NCBI GenBank assembly: GCA_964596375.1 | Contig: CAZQTO010000104.1 | Span: forward strand, 1 to 7,521 | Length of the DNA stretch: 7,521 bases | Direction: 5' to 3' | From: UBA1543 sp964596375 | GTDB taxonomy: Bacteria; Pseudomonadota; Zetaproteobacteria; Mariprofundales; Mariprofundaceae | In this document: one piece after another, positions 1 to 6,513 of the stretch | Layout: each line of letters begins with the position of its first letter | How positions within the stretch are numbered: position 1 is the stretch's first letter | Program-made: the position numbers and the translations under genes | The notes under the pieces: generated by a model | Told to the model about the DNA's origin: nothing | Database searches by the model: none | Seen by the model: the letters and a program-made list of their open reading frames with translations, nothing else

Positions 1-1125
1 TATATTGATATGGACAAGGCCACGCCTTCCGGAATAGCCAGGCATCCGGGGCTTCCGGCTGCAACGGTAGATCTGCGCCAGGCATCGCGGGCCATCCTGC
101 TGGACGGGGACAGCAATCCGGCCGCAAAGAAGATGGGCAGCAAGTGGTGGTACCAGGCCAATCCGCACGGCAATCCATGCCATCCAGGCAGTTTCGATGA
201 TGTTTCGCGCCGCACTGTGGATATCCGCACGCAGGATTGGCAACAGGGCCATTATCACCCCAAACAGCTGCTGATTTATATGCCGCCACCAGACGGTTTC
301 TTTGCAACAGGTGAAAATATTGGCTGGGCCGATGTTAAGTTTGAGAAGAACACGGAGGATGGCGTCTGGGAGTATGGCGATGTGGACGGCCCCATGCAGA
401 ACATCACCACCATCGATTCCATTGTTCTGGATAGCGATAAGACCTATCGCCTTATCAATGTGCAGTTGTGTTGTGATGAGTTCACTGTTACTCAAGGGAG
501 GCTCGAACTTCTACGTGTGGCTGCCAGCAAGGTGGTGGTGAATAACGCTGATACCGAAAAACCGGTACTTAAGGCAACGGATTGTCTGTTCAATGAGTTG
601 GATGTGAGTGGATTGTGCCAACTGGAATACTGCACCGTGCTGGGGAGCGCGGACTGCCAGCATTACCTGCAGGCCAGCGATTGCATCTTTTGCGGCGGTG
701 TTCAGGTGAATCCACAGCCCAACATTCCACTCGGCACGGCGCCATCGATCAACTGTATTCGTTATTCGCGTGTGCCGACGTCTCTGTTGGGCAACATCGC
801 CTCAACCAGGACCTGCACCGATGCAAGGCCCGTGTTCTTCTCCGAAGACTATGCCGATCCCAAGGCCGCCAAGGGTTGTGGGATGCTGCATCCGGCCTCA
901 CCGGAGGCGATTCGCTTTGGCGCGGACGATGGCGGCGAGATGGGAGCCTATCACCACAAGCTTTATTGCCTAAGTCAGGCTGCTGTCATCGACAAGCTCA
1001 TGGATTATCTGCCGTTGGGGATCGAGCCCGTGCTGATTCCGGATATCCAGCTTGGCTGCTTCCGGGAGCAGGCGGCAACAGAATCAGAAACAAACGGCTC
1101 CGATGATAATGGGGGGACAGAATGA
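1..1125 (+). CDS. Beta-helix-like structural protein of a tail-like/eCIS-type locus, 5' end probably outside window
   Basis: The frame is open from base 1. The first ATG, at 10, has no visible ribosome site, so the true start is probably upstream; residues are numbered from that ATG (371 aa). From memory, an unnamed family encoded next to DUF6519 proteins carries several of its segments: DDVSRRTVDIR (63-73), LIYMPPPDGFF (88-98), CTVLG (208-212), SDCIFCGGVQV (223-233), IRYSRVP (250-256), PVFFSEDYADP (274-284) and IRFGADDGGEMGAYH (301-315). Residues about 135-240 alternate short beta-like strands with turns, which suggests a right-handed beta-helix. The tail after about 355 is acidic and disordered. 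It has 14 cysteines, many for a presumed cytoplasmic protein. No signal peptide or membrane segment is visible. Its stop overlaps the next start, so the two are probably made together as particle components. The coding call is firm, the family likely, and the function inferred. Confidence 0.85.
   Translation, partial: YIDMDKATPSGIARHPGLPAATVDLRQASRAILLDGDSNPAAKKMGSKWWYQANPHGNPCHPGSFDDVSRRTVDIRTQDWQQGHYHPKQLLIYMPPPDGFFATGENIGWADVKFEKNTEDGVWEYGDVDGPMQNITTIDSIVLDSDKTYRLINVQLCCDEFTVTQGRLELLRVAASKVVVNNADTEKPVLKATDCLFNELDVSGLCQLEYCTVLGSADCQHYLQASDCIFCGGVQVNPQPNIPLGTAPSINCIRYSRVPTSLLGNIASTRTCTDARPVFFSEDYADPKAAKGCGMLHPASPEAIRFGADDGGEMGAYHHKLYCLSQAAVIDKLMDYLPLGIEPVLIPDIQLGCFREQAATESETNGSDDNGGTE
1111..1125 (+). 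promoter_or_regulatory. Ribosome binding site and ATGA stop/start overlap
   Basis: A run of six G (1111-1116) lies 5 bases before the ATG at 1122. That ATG overlaps the upstream TGA as ATGA. This fixes the start of the large downstream gene and suggests translational coupling between the two structural genes. Confidence 0.75.
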
Positions 1126-4100
1126 AAACCGAAATTTCCAGGAACAGCCACGACCCGGAGAAGAAATATTCCGGCGTATACCAGCAGCAGGGGCGCATGA
1201 TTACCGATGCCGACCTGAATGAATTGACGGACATCGTCAAACACAGGCTGGATGAGGCCCTCAGAGATGTTGTGTGCATCGTCGACGATGATGGCGCAAG
1301 CCGGGGAGGCACCCCGCGTCACTGTCCCTTAAAGGTCACAGGTGCTGGGGCCATCCAGCCAGGGCGGATTTACATCGACGGAGTTGCTGCGGAAGTGCTT
1401 GGTGACCCTGATAGTCCGATAGCCTTGGATGCGCAGCCAGACTTTCCCCTGTCCGGAGGTTTTTCGCCTCCTGCGGCCGGGACCTCCTATAAGCTTTATG
1501 CCGACGTATGGGAAAGGGTGGTTACCTCACTGGAAGATGGCGGGCTTCTCGATTCTGCCTTGCATGGCGCAGATACCTGCACGCGCACGAAGACGATGTG
1601 CCAGGTCAAATGGTGCCCTGCTGCCAAGGATCCGGAAGACAAAACAAAGAATCCCAAAAAAGGGAATGCCCCGCTTACAATTTCCCTGAAGGAAGATGCG
1701 GATATTACCGACCGATGCGATCCGTGTGCGAAGGAAATGGCGGTCGATGTCATGACCGGCGACTACCTGTTCCGGGTCGAGGTGCATGATGTCAAAGGCA
1801 ATGCGATCAACCCGACCGAAATCACGCTGAAATGGTCAAGCGAGAACGGCGCCGAGCAACGGGCGCTGGAAAAGGTGTCTTCCGGAGCATTCAAGCCACT
1901 TCCCGGCGAATTTACCGCCGAACCATGGGTGTACGAGTTTTTCAGCGATGTAAGTGAAAAGCATCTTGGTGTGCACTTGCAGACCGCAGCGGGTTTTCCT
2001 GCTCGCTGGCCGCTGACAGTCAATTCGAACATACCCGCCGGCAGCCCGGAGCCGGAATACGTCAGACGTTGGGACGGCTTTATCACACTGAAAAGGACAG
2101 GAGCTGTTTGGGCAATTAAAAAACAAACAGTGAATGCCGAAAGCGTTATTGTCGGCAGCCACAAGGGCGTTCAACTCAGTGATGCAGCAACCGATGCTGC
2201 CGGAAAAACCGGCCATGTTTCCCTTTCGACCGCCAATGTGTTCACTACCACTCTGGATGAACTGGTTCTATCGCTTAATGTCGGAAGCAGAAATATTCTT
2301 GCCGGCGATTACTGGTTGGCCAATGTTCGCCAGCAGGAAGTCGCGGCTTATCTTGATCTGGATGCAGCCCTGCAAACAGGGTTTTATTTTCTTGGAGGCG
2401 GGGATGGTGGCGTTGAGCCGCACGGCATCGAGCATCACTACCTGAAGCTTGCGGATGTGGTGAGTGGAACCCTCCAGATGAATCCAGAGGCAGACCGGAA
2501 ATATGCTTTCCCGCCGTTGACCGAGATGACGCGCATGTTCCATGCCGGTGGCGACGGCCAGGAGGCCATGCCAGGACACGAATTGCCACAGCCTATTGAG
2601 GTCGGGGTGGCCAATGGTGAATGGCCAGTAGTGGGGGCTACGGTTCGTTTCCATATTGAAGAGGGCGGCGGCTTCTTATCGAAACCCTCAGGGATGGATG
2701 CAAGCCGTTTTGAGCTAGTTTCAAGTGTCGAGGCAAAAGTAATCTCATTGGATGGTTCGACGAGTTGTGACTGGCAAGTTGGCACAAGCGGTTCTCAGAG
2801 AGTGGAGGCTTCTCTGCTGGGCGCTGATGGAAATGAACTTAAGCATCCACCGATCTATTTCAATGCCAACCTGAGCACAGCGGATCAGGTGGCATATACG
2901 TCGTCCTGTTCAGCGAACATCGCGAATACGGCTCACAATCTGCTTGCCCATGATTCGCCGCCTGCACTAACGCATACAAATCCAGACTATTACACTGTCA
3001 AGGAAGTGCTGGATGCATTGCTGTGCAAGATGAAGGCAAACCATGTGCCGTTTGTGCCGGATAATTGCGCGGGCGAAGAACCCACTGTCAAATCCGGTTT
3101 GGGTATCAGTGCTCCAACAACCGTACATGCAGCGCTTCAGAAGTTGTTATGCGAACTTGATGCTGCGGACGTGCCGTTTGAGCCTGGCAGTTGCGGGTCT
3201 AATGCCTTGCCGACGGTCAGGTCCAAGCTGAATCTCAGCAATCGCACGACGGTGCATGAAGCGCTTCAGGCGCTGTTGTGTCAGATGAAGGCTGAGCACA
3301 TTCCGTTTACCGACAAGTGTTCCAACGGGCTTTATCCGGATAAGGTGAAGACCGTGGCCGATGCATTGAAATCTTTGTGCAATCTTGATGCGGGGCATGT
3401 GGCCTACGATCCGGGTTGCGATTACCTGAAAGAGAAGGAAGCAAAGACCGTTCAGGACGCCATTACCGCCTTATGCGCAAGGGAAGTAAGCGGAGGTGAT
3501 GATTGCAAAACAAGACTGCAGATGTTCGGCCGGGGGGTTGTATGCGGAGTGACGCCTTCAAATGCGCGGGTCACCAAGATTAGGAATTCGCGCAGAGTAA
3601 AATTCGATATTGGTACCTCTCCGGGAGTGGTGGTTGATGGCAGGGGGTGCATTCAGAGGCCGGGCGAACTCAGCCTGACGGAGAATGTGGTTGCCTATCA
3701 ATGGAGTATCCCCACTGAGGCAGTGGCCAGAATTGAAAGATGGAAGAAGAACGTGACCGATCTCCTTATGAGCCTGGGCCATGCCCGTAATTCAGATGAA
3801 GTAAAGGCATGGGAGGATTTTGTCAGCCGGGGTTTTAATAGCCTCTATTCCACAGCAAGCAACGATGTTGAGGCGTGGGTCAGGAACGGAGGAAGGCAAA
3901 CATGGAATTTAATCGATGACCGGGCAGTCAGAAGCGTAATAAGTCAGTTGCAGGAGATCATCGCAGGGTTCGAGACCGTTCCTGTAGAGTCGAAGTTCCT
4001 TCTGTATCTTAATGTCCCGGAAGCTGCAGAAGCATCGTTGAAGTTGGTGAAAGTGAAGGCAGGTACGGCAACCGCAGCTTTTGCTGTATTTCGTGAATCA

Positions 4101-4409
4101 GCCGCAGCACACCTTATGGCAGCGGGAGGGGCGACAACTCCCTTTGCCAGCATGATGGTTGCCGACACCTCGGGGTTGAGTGGAAGTGCGATGCAGGAAA
4201 GTGCTTGGAAGGTATTCAGCGATATTACATGCATGCAGGAAAATGATGGGTCTGTCTGTCTGGCAACCATAGGCGTATATGCCAACAAAATTTGGACCTG
4301 TCCGGATGACCGGGAGCAGTTGACCACCTTGTATATGTATTACCAGCTTAACGGCAGAAGGGCGAGCGTTTATGATAGTTTGGCCGCCGCCTCCGGGGCA
4401 AGAGTGTAG
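1122..4409 (+). CDS. Large multidomain DUF6519 protein with Ig-like domain and cysteine repeats, putative tail/baseplate component
   Basis: 1095 aa, with no signal peptide or membrane helix. Visible domains in order: (1) DUF6519-like region, about 1-460. It opens with SRNSHDPEKKYSGVYQQQGR (6-25) and DADLNEL, and later has a TRTKTMCQVK segment (156-163), YLFRVEVHD, LKWSSENG, GDYWLANVR (395-403) and PHGIEHHY (433-440), all recalled as family signatures. (2) A bacterial Ig-like domain, about 487-590, with PVVGATVRFHIEEGGGF (502-518) and a closing IYFNANLS. (3) Five cysteine-paired repeats, 625-795. (4) A FGRGVVCGV...PGVVVDGRGC segment (802-843), like the GVVCG/PGVAIDG motif of other tail-locus proteins. 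(5) An unrecognised helical C-terminal region, about 850-1095. It holds 24 cysteines, including 153, 160, 165, 199 and 202 inside the DUF6519 region. The start is set by the ATGA overlap. DUF6519 has no established biochemical role; a structural part of a contractile particle is inferred from domain make-up and neighbours. Confidence 0.88.
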   Translation: MKTEISRNSHDPEKKYSGVYQQQGRMITDADLNELTDIVKHRLDEALRDVVCIVDDDGASRGGTPRHCPLKVTGAGAIQPGRIYIDGVAAEVLGDPDSPIALDAQPDFPLSGGFSPPAAGTSYKLYADVWERVVTSLEDGGLLDSALHGADTCTRTKTMCQVKWCPAAKDPEDKTKNPKKGNAPLTISLKEDADITDRCDPCAKEMAVDVMTGDYLFRVEVHDVKGNAINPTEITLKWSSENGAEQRALEKVSSGAFKPLPGEFTAEPWVYEFFSDVSEKHLGVHLQTAAGFPARWPLTVNSNIPAGSPEPEYVRRWDGFITLKRTGAVWAIKKQTVNAESVIVGSHKGVQLSDAATDAAGKTGHVSLSTANVFTTTLDELVLSLNVGSRNILAGDYWLANVRQQEVAAYLDLDAALQTGFYFLGGGDGGVEPHGIEHHYLKLADVVSGTLQMNPEADRKYAFPPLTEMTRMFHAGGDGQEAMPGHELPQPIEVGVANGEWPVVGATVRFHIEEGGGFLSKPSGMDASRFELVSSVEAKVISLDGSTSCDWQVGTSGSQRVEASLLGADGNELKHPPIYFNANLSTADQVAYTSSCSANIANTAHNLLAHDSPPALTHTNPDYYTVKEVLDALLCKMKANHVPFVPDNCAGEEPTVKSGLGISAPTTVHAALQKLLCELDAADVPFEPGSCGSNALPTVRSKLNLSNRTTVHEALQALLCQMKAEHIPFTDKCSNGLYPDKVKTVADALKSLCNLDAGHVAYDPGCDYLKEKEAKTVQDAITALCAREVSGGDDCKTRLQMFGRGVVCGVTPSNARVTKIRNSRRVKFDIGTSPGVVVDGRGCIQRPGELSLTENVVAYQWSIPTEAVARIERWKKNVTDLLMSLGHARNSDEVKAWEDFVSRGFNSLYSTASNDVEAWVRNGGRQTWNLIDDRAVRSVISQLQEIIAGFETVPVESKFLLYLNVPEAAEASLKLVKVKAGTATAAFAVFRESAAAHLMAAGGATTPFASMMVADTSGLSGSAMQESAWKVFSDITCMQENDGSVCLATIGVYANKIWTCPDDREQLTTLYMYYQLNGRRASVYDSLAAASGARV
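2994..3506 (+). repeat. Five tandem protein repeats with paired cysteines
   Basis: Within the DUF6519 protein, units begin at residues 625 (TVKEVLDALLC), 667 (TVHAALQKLLC), 710 (TVHEALQALLC), 744 (TVADALKSLC) and 776 (TVQDAITALC). Unit starts are 42, 43, 34 and 32 residues apart. In the first four units a segment like KANHVPF leads to a second cysteine 13-14 residues after the first (635/649, 677/691, 720/733, 753/766). The fifth is shortened (785/795). Units 2 and 3 also share a PTV-S-L-S lead-in and the DNA string GCGCTTCAG, which suggests the most recent duplication. TV-x-x-AL-x-x-L resembles the NVQ-AL-EL helix starts seen in phage tail fibres. Confidence 0.9.
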
Positions 4410-4430
4410 CAGGTAAATTGAATCAACAAA

Positions 4431-4435
4431 GGGAG
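4431..4435 (+). promoter_or_regulatory. Ribosome binding site deciding the lipoprotein start
   Basis: GGGAG lies 9 bases before the ATG at 4445. This favours that ATG over an in-frame TTG at 4418, which has no comparable site and would put nine extra residues before a textbook lipoprotein signal. Confidence 0.75.
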
Positions 4436-4444
4436 ATAAGACCA

Positions 4445-5107
4445 ATGCCGAATCGAAGATTGTTTGCAGGTTTAATACTGATGCTTGCTATTGCCATGGC
4501 CAGCTGTGTTTCGGTGCCGCAAGAATCCGCGCAACTGTCCATCGAGTTGGGGCAGAGAATTAACGGCGCGAAACAGGCGCATCTGGCGCTGGCTCGGAAT
4601 TTTGTGGCGGAAAAGCGGGAACGGATCGATGAGTTTATGGCGCGGGAATATATTCCGGCATATATGAAAAACGCCTTTGCAAACGATTTCGTTGCCAACA
4701 AGTGGAATCAGGCGGTTCGCACTACGGATGATGCAAAGCGCCTGGAGTTGATCACCGAGATCAGTGCAAACTTGCAAAAGGGCATCAATGCCAAACGACA
4801 ACAGTTCATGAAGCCGGTTGATGAAATGGAGCAACTGCTGCTGCAGCGCATTAGCGAACATTACGATGAGATGGTTGCCGCCAATGCGGCACTGACCTCG
4901 TATCTCGATTCGGCGATCAGCGTTAAGGATCGGCAGGGCAAGGTTCTGGATTCGCTCAACATCAAGGGCGATTTCTCAGCTTATATGACCAAGGCCGATG
5001 ATCTCATCGGTATGATCACTTCAGGAACAAATTCCTTGAAAGAGCATGAAGGCGATATCAACAAGATTCTTGAGTGGTTCCGGAAAGGCAAACAAGGAGG
5101 GACGTGA
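4445..5107 (+). CDS. Helical outer-membrane-type lipoprotein
   Basis: 220 aa. The start MPNRRLFAGLILML has two arginines and then a hydrophobic stretch ending in the lipobox MASC, with C21 as the lipidated cysteine. Residue +2 is valine, not aspartate, so by the E. coli rule the mature protein would go to the outer membrane. The mature part (22-220) is charged and almost entirely helical, with likely coiled coils at about 28-75 and 100-150 and no further membrane segment. I recall unnamed lipoproteins with a similar start (VPxES-LS-x-x-G) and an FMAREYIPAYM-like segment, but no assigned function. It lies 35 bases after the DUF6519 gene and 2 bases before the next gene. With the membrane protein downstream it could form an envelope-spanning pair; that is inference. 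It is not an Rz1-type spanin by size. Confidence 0.87.
   Translation: MPNRRLFAGLILMLAIAMASCVSVPQESAQLSIELGQRINGAKQAHLALARNFVAEKRERIDEFMAREYIPAYMKNAFANDFVANKWNQAVRTTDDAKRLELITEISANLQKGINAKRQQFMKPVDEMEQLLLQRISEHYDEMVAANAALTSYLDSAISVKDRQGKVLDSLNIKGDFSAYMTKADDLIGMITSGTNSLKEHEGDINKILEWFRKGKQGGT
5094..5100 (+). promoter_or_regulatory. Strong ribosome binding site deciding the small-protein start
   Basis: AAGGAGG sits inside the last codons of the lipoprotein gene, 9 bases before the ATG at 5110. It rules out the upstream in-frame GTG at 5074. Ribosomes finishing the lipoprotein would cover this site, so translation is probably coupled. Confidence 0.85.
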
Positions 5108-5109
5108 TT

Positions 5110-5373
5110 ATGAGTGATGACTGGGGAAGCGCATTAAAAGAAATCGGAGATAAGACTGACAAGGAACTGGAGTCCAGGATTTCATCGCTTACGCGCATGA
5201 AGGATGAGGAGATTGCCGAGCTTTTCCCTGATAAGGGCGACAAGAAAAAGCTGGTCGAGCTGATGCAGATTGTTGAAGAGGCTTCGATTGACAACAGAAA
5301 GACGGCCCGACTTGTCGACAACATTCAGGAACTGGCCGGCACAGCAGTGAAGCTTCTGGCGCGTTTTGTATAG
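5110..5373 (+). CDS. Small soluble helical protein of unknown function
   Basis: 87 aa, beginning MSDDWGSALKEIG. It is highly charged, rich in Asp, Glu and Lys, with no signal peptide, membrane helix or cysteine. Predicted helices span about 6-28 (DKTDKELESRISSLTRM), 29-60 (including EEIAELFPDKGDKKKL) and 62-87, the last more hydrophobic (ELAGTAVKLLARFV). I do not recognise the family. It starts 2 bases after the lipoprotein stop and ends 28 bases before the membrane protein, so the three are probably a unit. A cytoplasmic adaptor or chaperone for the neighbouring membrane protein would fit, as would a particle component. The gene is clearly real by ribosome site and spacing; the role is unknown. 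Confidence 0.85.
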   Translation: MSDDWGSALKEIGDKTDKELESRISSLTRMKDEEIAELFPDKGDKKKLVELMQIVEEASIDNRKTARLVDNIQELAGTAVKLLARFV

Positions 5374-5385
5374 TTGTTTCGGGAG

Positions 5386-5392
5386 AAGGAGG
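5386..5392 (+). promoter_or_regulatory. Strong ribosome binding site deciding the membrane-protein start
   Basis: AAGGAGG is 9 bases before the ATG at 5402. That start leaves a clean signal peptide; an in-frame TTG at 5366, overlapping the previous gene, would bury the signal behind an arginine-rich extension. Confidence 0.85.
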
Positions 5393-5401
5393 TTGCGTAA
5401 C

Positions 5402-6478
5402 ATGTCTAGGAAAAGCGTTGTATGTGTAGCCATGTTGATGGTGGCGATATGGGTTCCATGGCAGGCAATGGGGGAGGAGAAACTTAGTCCTGCTTCTTTG
5501 TTTATGCCGGACGGGCAAATGGTTTCTCACCCAATCCGGGTCCAGGTAAACAGGGCAGTCTATGAATCACTGCAGCCTAGGCTATCCCTATTCCTCAACG
5601 ATTCACTAAATGGCAGGGGTAATAAAGATCTGCTGACATTTACTCCCAAAAAAACCATTCCGAAACAAATGCTTCATGATAAAGATGGCCATAGCTACGA
5701 AGGGACCCTGTTGCTGTTTGATTTATCTGGCGATAAGCATATTGATATCGATTTTTACAAAACGGGAATCCGAGTAACGCCTATTCTGATCTGGTGCTCA
5801 AAAGAAGTTGATTCGCTGGATGAATGTTCCGAAGCTGATAAGAGGAAGGTTGCCTCTGAAGTTGAGGTATATATCGGTGATATTACCCATGCGATTATTG
5901 TTACGATTCTGATCTTCTTCTTATTCATTTCCATATTGGGTTTACTACTTAAATTACACAATAAAAAAGACATCGCATGTCCAGATAGTTTTTGGGGGAG
6001 CCTTTTGTCGCTTTTGTGTGATGTAAGGGGGGAGCTGTCATTATCGAAGAGCCAGATGGCTCTTTGGACCTTGGCGATTGGTTGCATGGTTTTCATCTTT
6101 GGCCTGACCCGCCTGGAAGTCCCGGTGATTCCTGAGCAACTCGTCGCGCTTATGGGCATGTCTATTGGAACAACCATCATCAGTCGGATGAGCGCGTCTC
6201 CATCGGAGCAAAAAGCAGGCAATCGAAAACCGGAGTTGCAAGATCTGCTTATGGTTCAGACCAAGGTGGACGGGAAAATAGTCAGTGATACCTCACTGGC
6301 TAAAGTGCAATTGATATTCTGGACCCTTCTTACGTTATTCCTGTTCAGTGTGAAAAGCCTGGTTGAAGGCGAACTCTGGGAAGTCCCATGGGAGCTTGTT
6401 GTGTTGATGGGAATGAGTCAGGGCGGCTATCTGGCCAGATACAAGCTTCACGAAACCGAGAAACCCAAAGGGAAATGA
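5402..6478 (+). CDS. Inner-membrane protein with periplasmic domain and two tandem two-helix modules
   Basis: 358 aa. A Sec-type signal peptide covers residues 1-24 (MSRKSVVCVAMLMVAIW, probable cleavage A-M-G/E). A periplasmic domain follows (about 25-162) with cysteines 132 and 142. The first membrane helix is about 163-184 (IIVTILIFFLFISILGLLL). A basic loop with KLHNKK then leads to two copies of a module at 213-262 and 298-347, each with two membrane helices. The linker between the copies (SRMSASPSEQKAGNRK onward) and the C-terminal tail (RYKLHETEKPKGK) are basic. With a cleaved signal, the positive-inside rule places both in the cytoplasm, giving five helices. I recall the S-L-x-x-x-Q-x-x-x-W-T-L ... 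LMGMS module from unnamed bacterial membrane proteins. It is the third gene of the cassette. The reading frame looks more A/T-rich than its neighbours. It could be an anchor, a channel or a holin-like factor; none is shown. Confidence 0.87.
   Translation: MSRKSVVCVAMLMVAIWVPWQAMGEEKLSPASLFMPDGQMVSHPIRVQVNRAVYESLQPRLSLFLNDSLNGRGNKDLLTFTPKKTIPKQMLHDKDGHSYEGTLLLFDLSGDKHIDIDFYKTGIRVTPILIWCSKEVDSLDECSEADKRKVASEVEVYIGDITHAIIVTILIFFLFISILGLLLKLHNKKDIACPDSFWGSLLSLLCDVRGELSLSKSQMALWTLAIGCMVFIFGLTRLEVPVIPEQLVALMGMSIGTTIISRMSASPSEQKAGNRKPELQDLLMVQTKVDGKIVSDTSLAKVQLIFWTLLTLFLFSVKSLVEGELWEVPWELVVLMGMSQGGYLARYKLHETEKPKGK
6038..6187 (+). repeat. Membrane module copy 1 (residues 213-262)
   Basis: SLSKSQMALWTL leads into a membrane helix, then P-E-Q-L-V-A-LMGMS-I-G forms a second. 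It aligns without gaps to copy 2 with 18 of 50 residues identical by manual count. The first serine and the LMGMS methionine are 38 residues apart in both copies. Confidence 0.85.
6293..6442 (+). repeat. Membrane module copy 2 (residues 298-347)
   Basis: SLAKVQLIFWTL leads into a helix, then P-W-E-L-V-V-LMGMS-Q-G. It conserves S, L, K, Q and WTL at the start and P-x-x-LV-x-LMGMS-x-G at the end of the module. DNA identity to copy 1 is low by eye, so the duplication is old. Confidence 0.85.
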
Positions 6479-6502
6479 ATGAGGGGGAATAACCCTGTGG
6501 CT

Positions 6503-6508
6503 GGGAGG
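6503..6508 (+). promoter_or_regulatory. Ribosome binding site of the amidase gene
   Basis: GGGAGG lies 5 bases before the ATG at 6514 and supports this start. The 35-base gap after the membrane protein contains no convincing terminator. Confidence 0.75.
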
Positions 6509-6513
6509 ATAAT

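Noticed and set aside
302..1106. Alternative + strand open frames inside the first gene (302-541, 615-1106, 770-973)
   Set aside because: They lack ribosome sites, their translations resemble no family I know, and they lie under a frame with clear family motifs.
1763..2785. Several antisense open frames of 100-130 codons under the DUF6519 gene
   Set aside because: They overlap each other in different frames, have no ribosome sites and show no recognisable domain, as expected of shadows of a long coding gene.
4410..4444. Gap between the DUF6519 gene and the lipoprotein gene, considered for a terminator or promoter
   Set aside because: No hairpin with T-run and no convincing -35/-10 pair; it holds only the ribosome site.
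4445..5107. Lipoprotein as an Rz1-type spanin subunit
   Set aside because: At 220 residues and strongly helical throughout, it is far larger than the short proline-rich Rz1 type.
5755..6222. Antisense open frame of 155 codons under the membrane protein
   Set aside because: Its hydrophobic and Ser/Ile-rich stretches are the complement of the real membrane helices; no start signal is seen.
6482..6496. Short AGGG...CCCT inverted repeat before the amidase gene, considered as a terminator
   Set aside because: The stem is only four pairs, no T-run follows, and the next gene starts within 20 bases.
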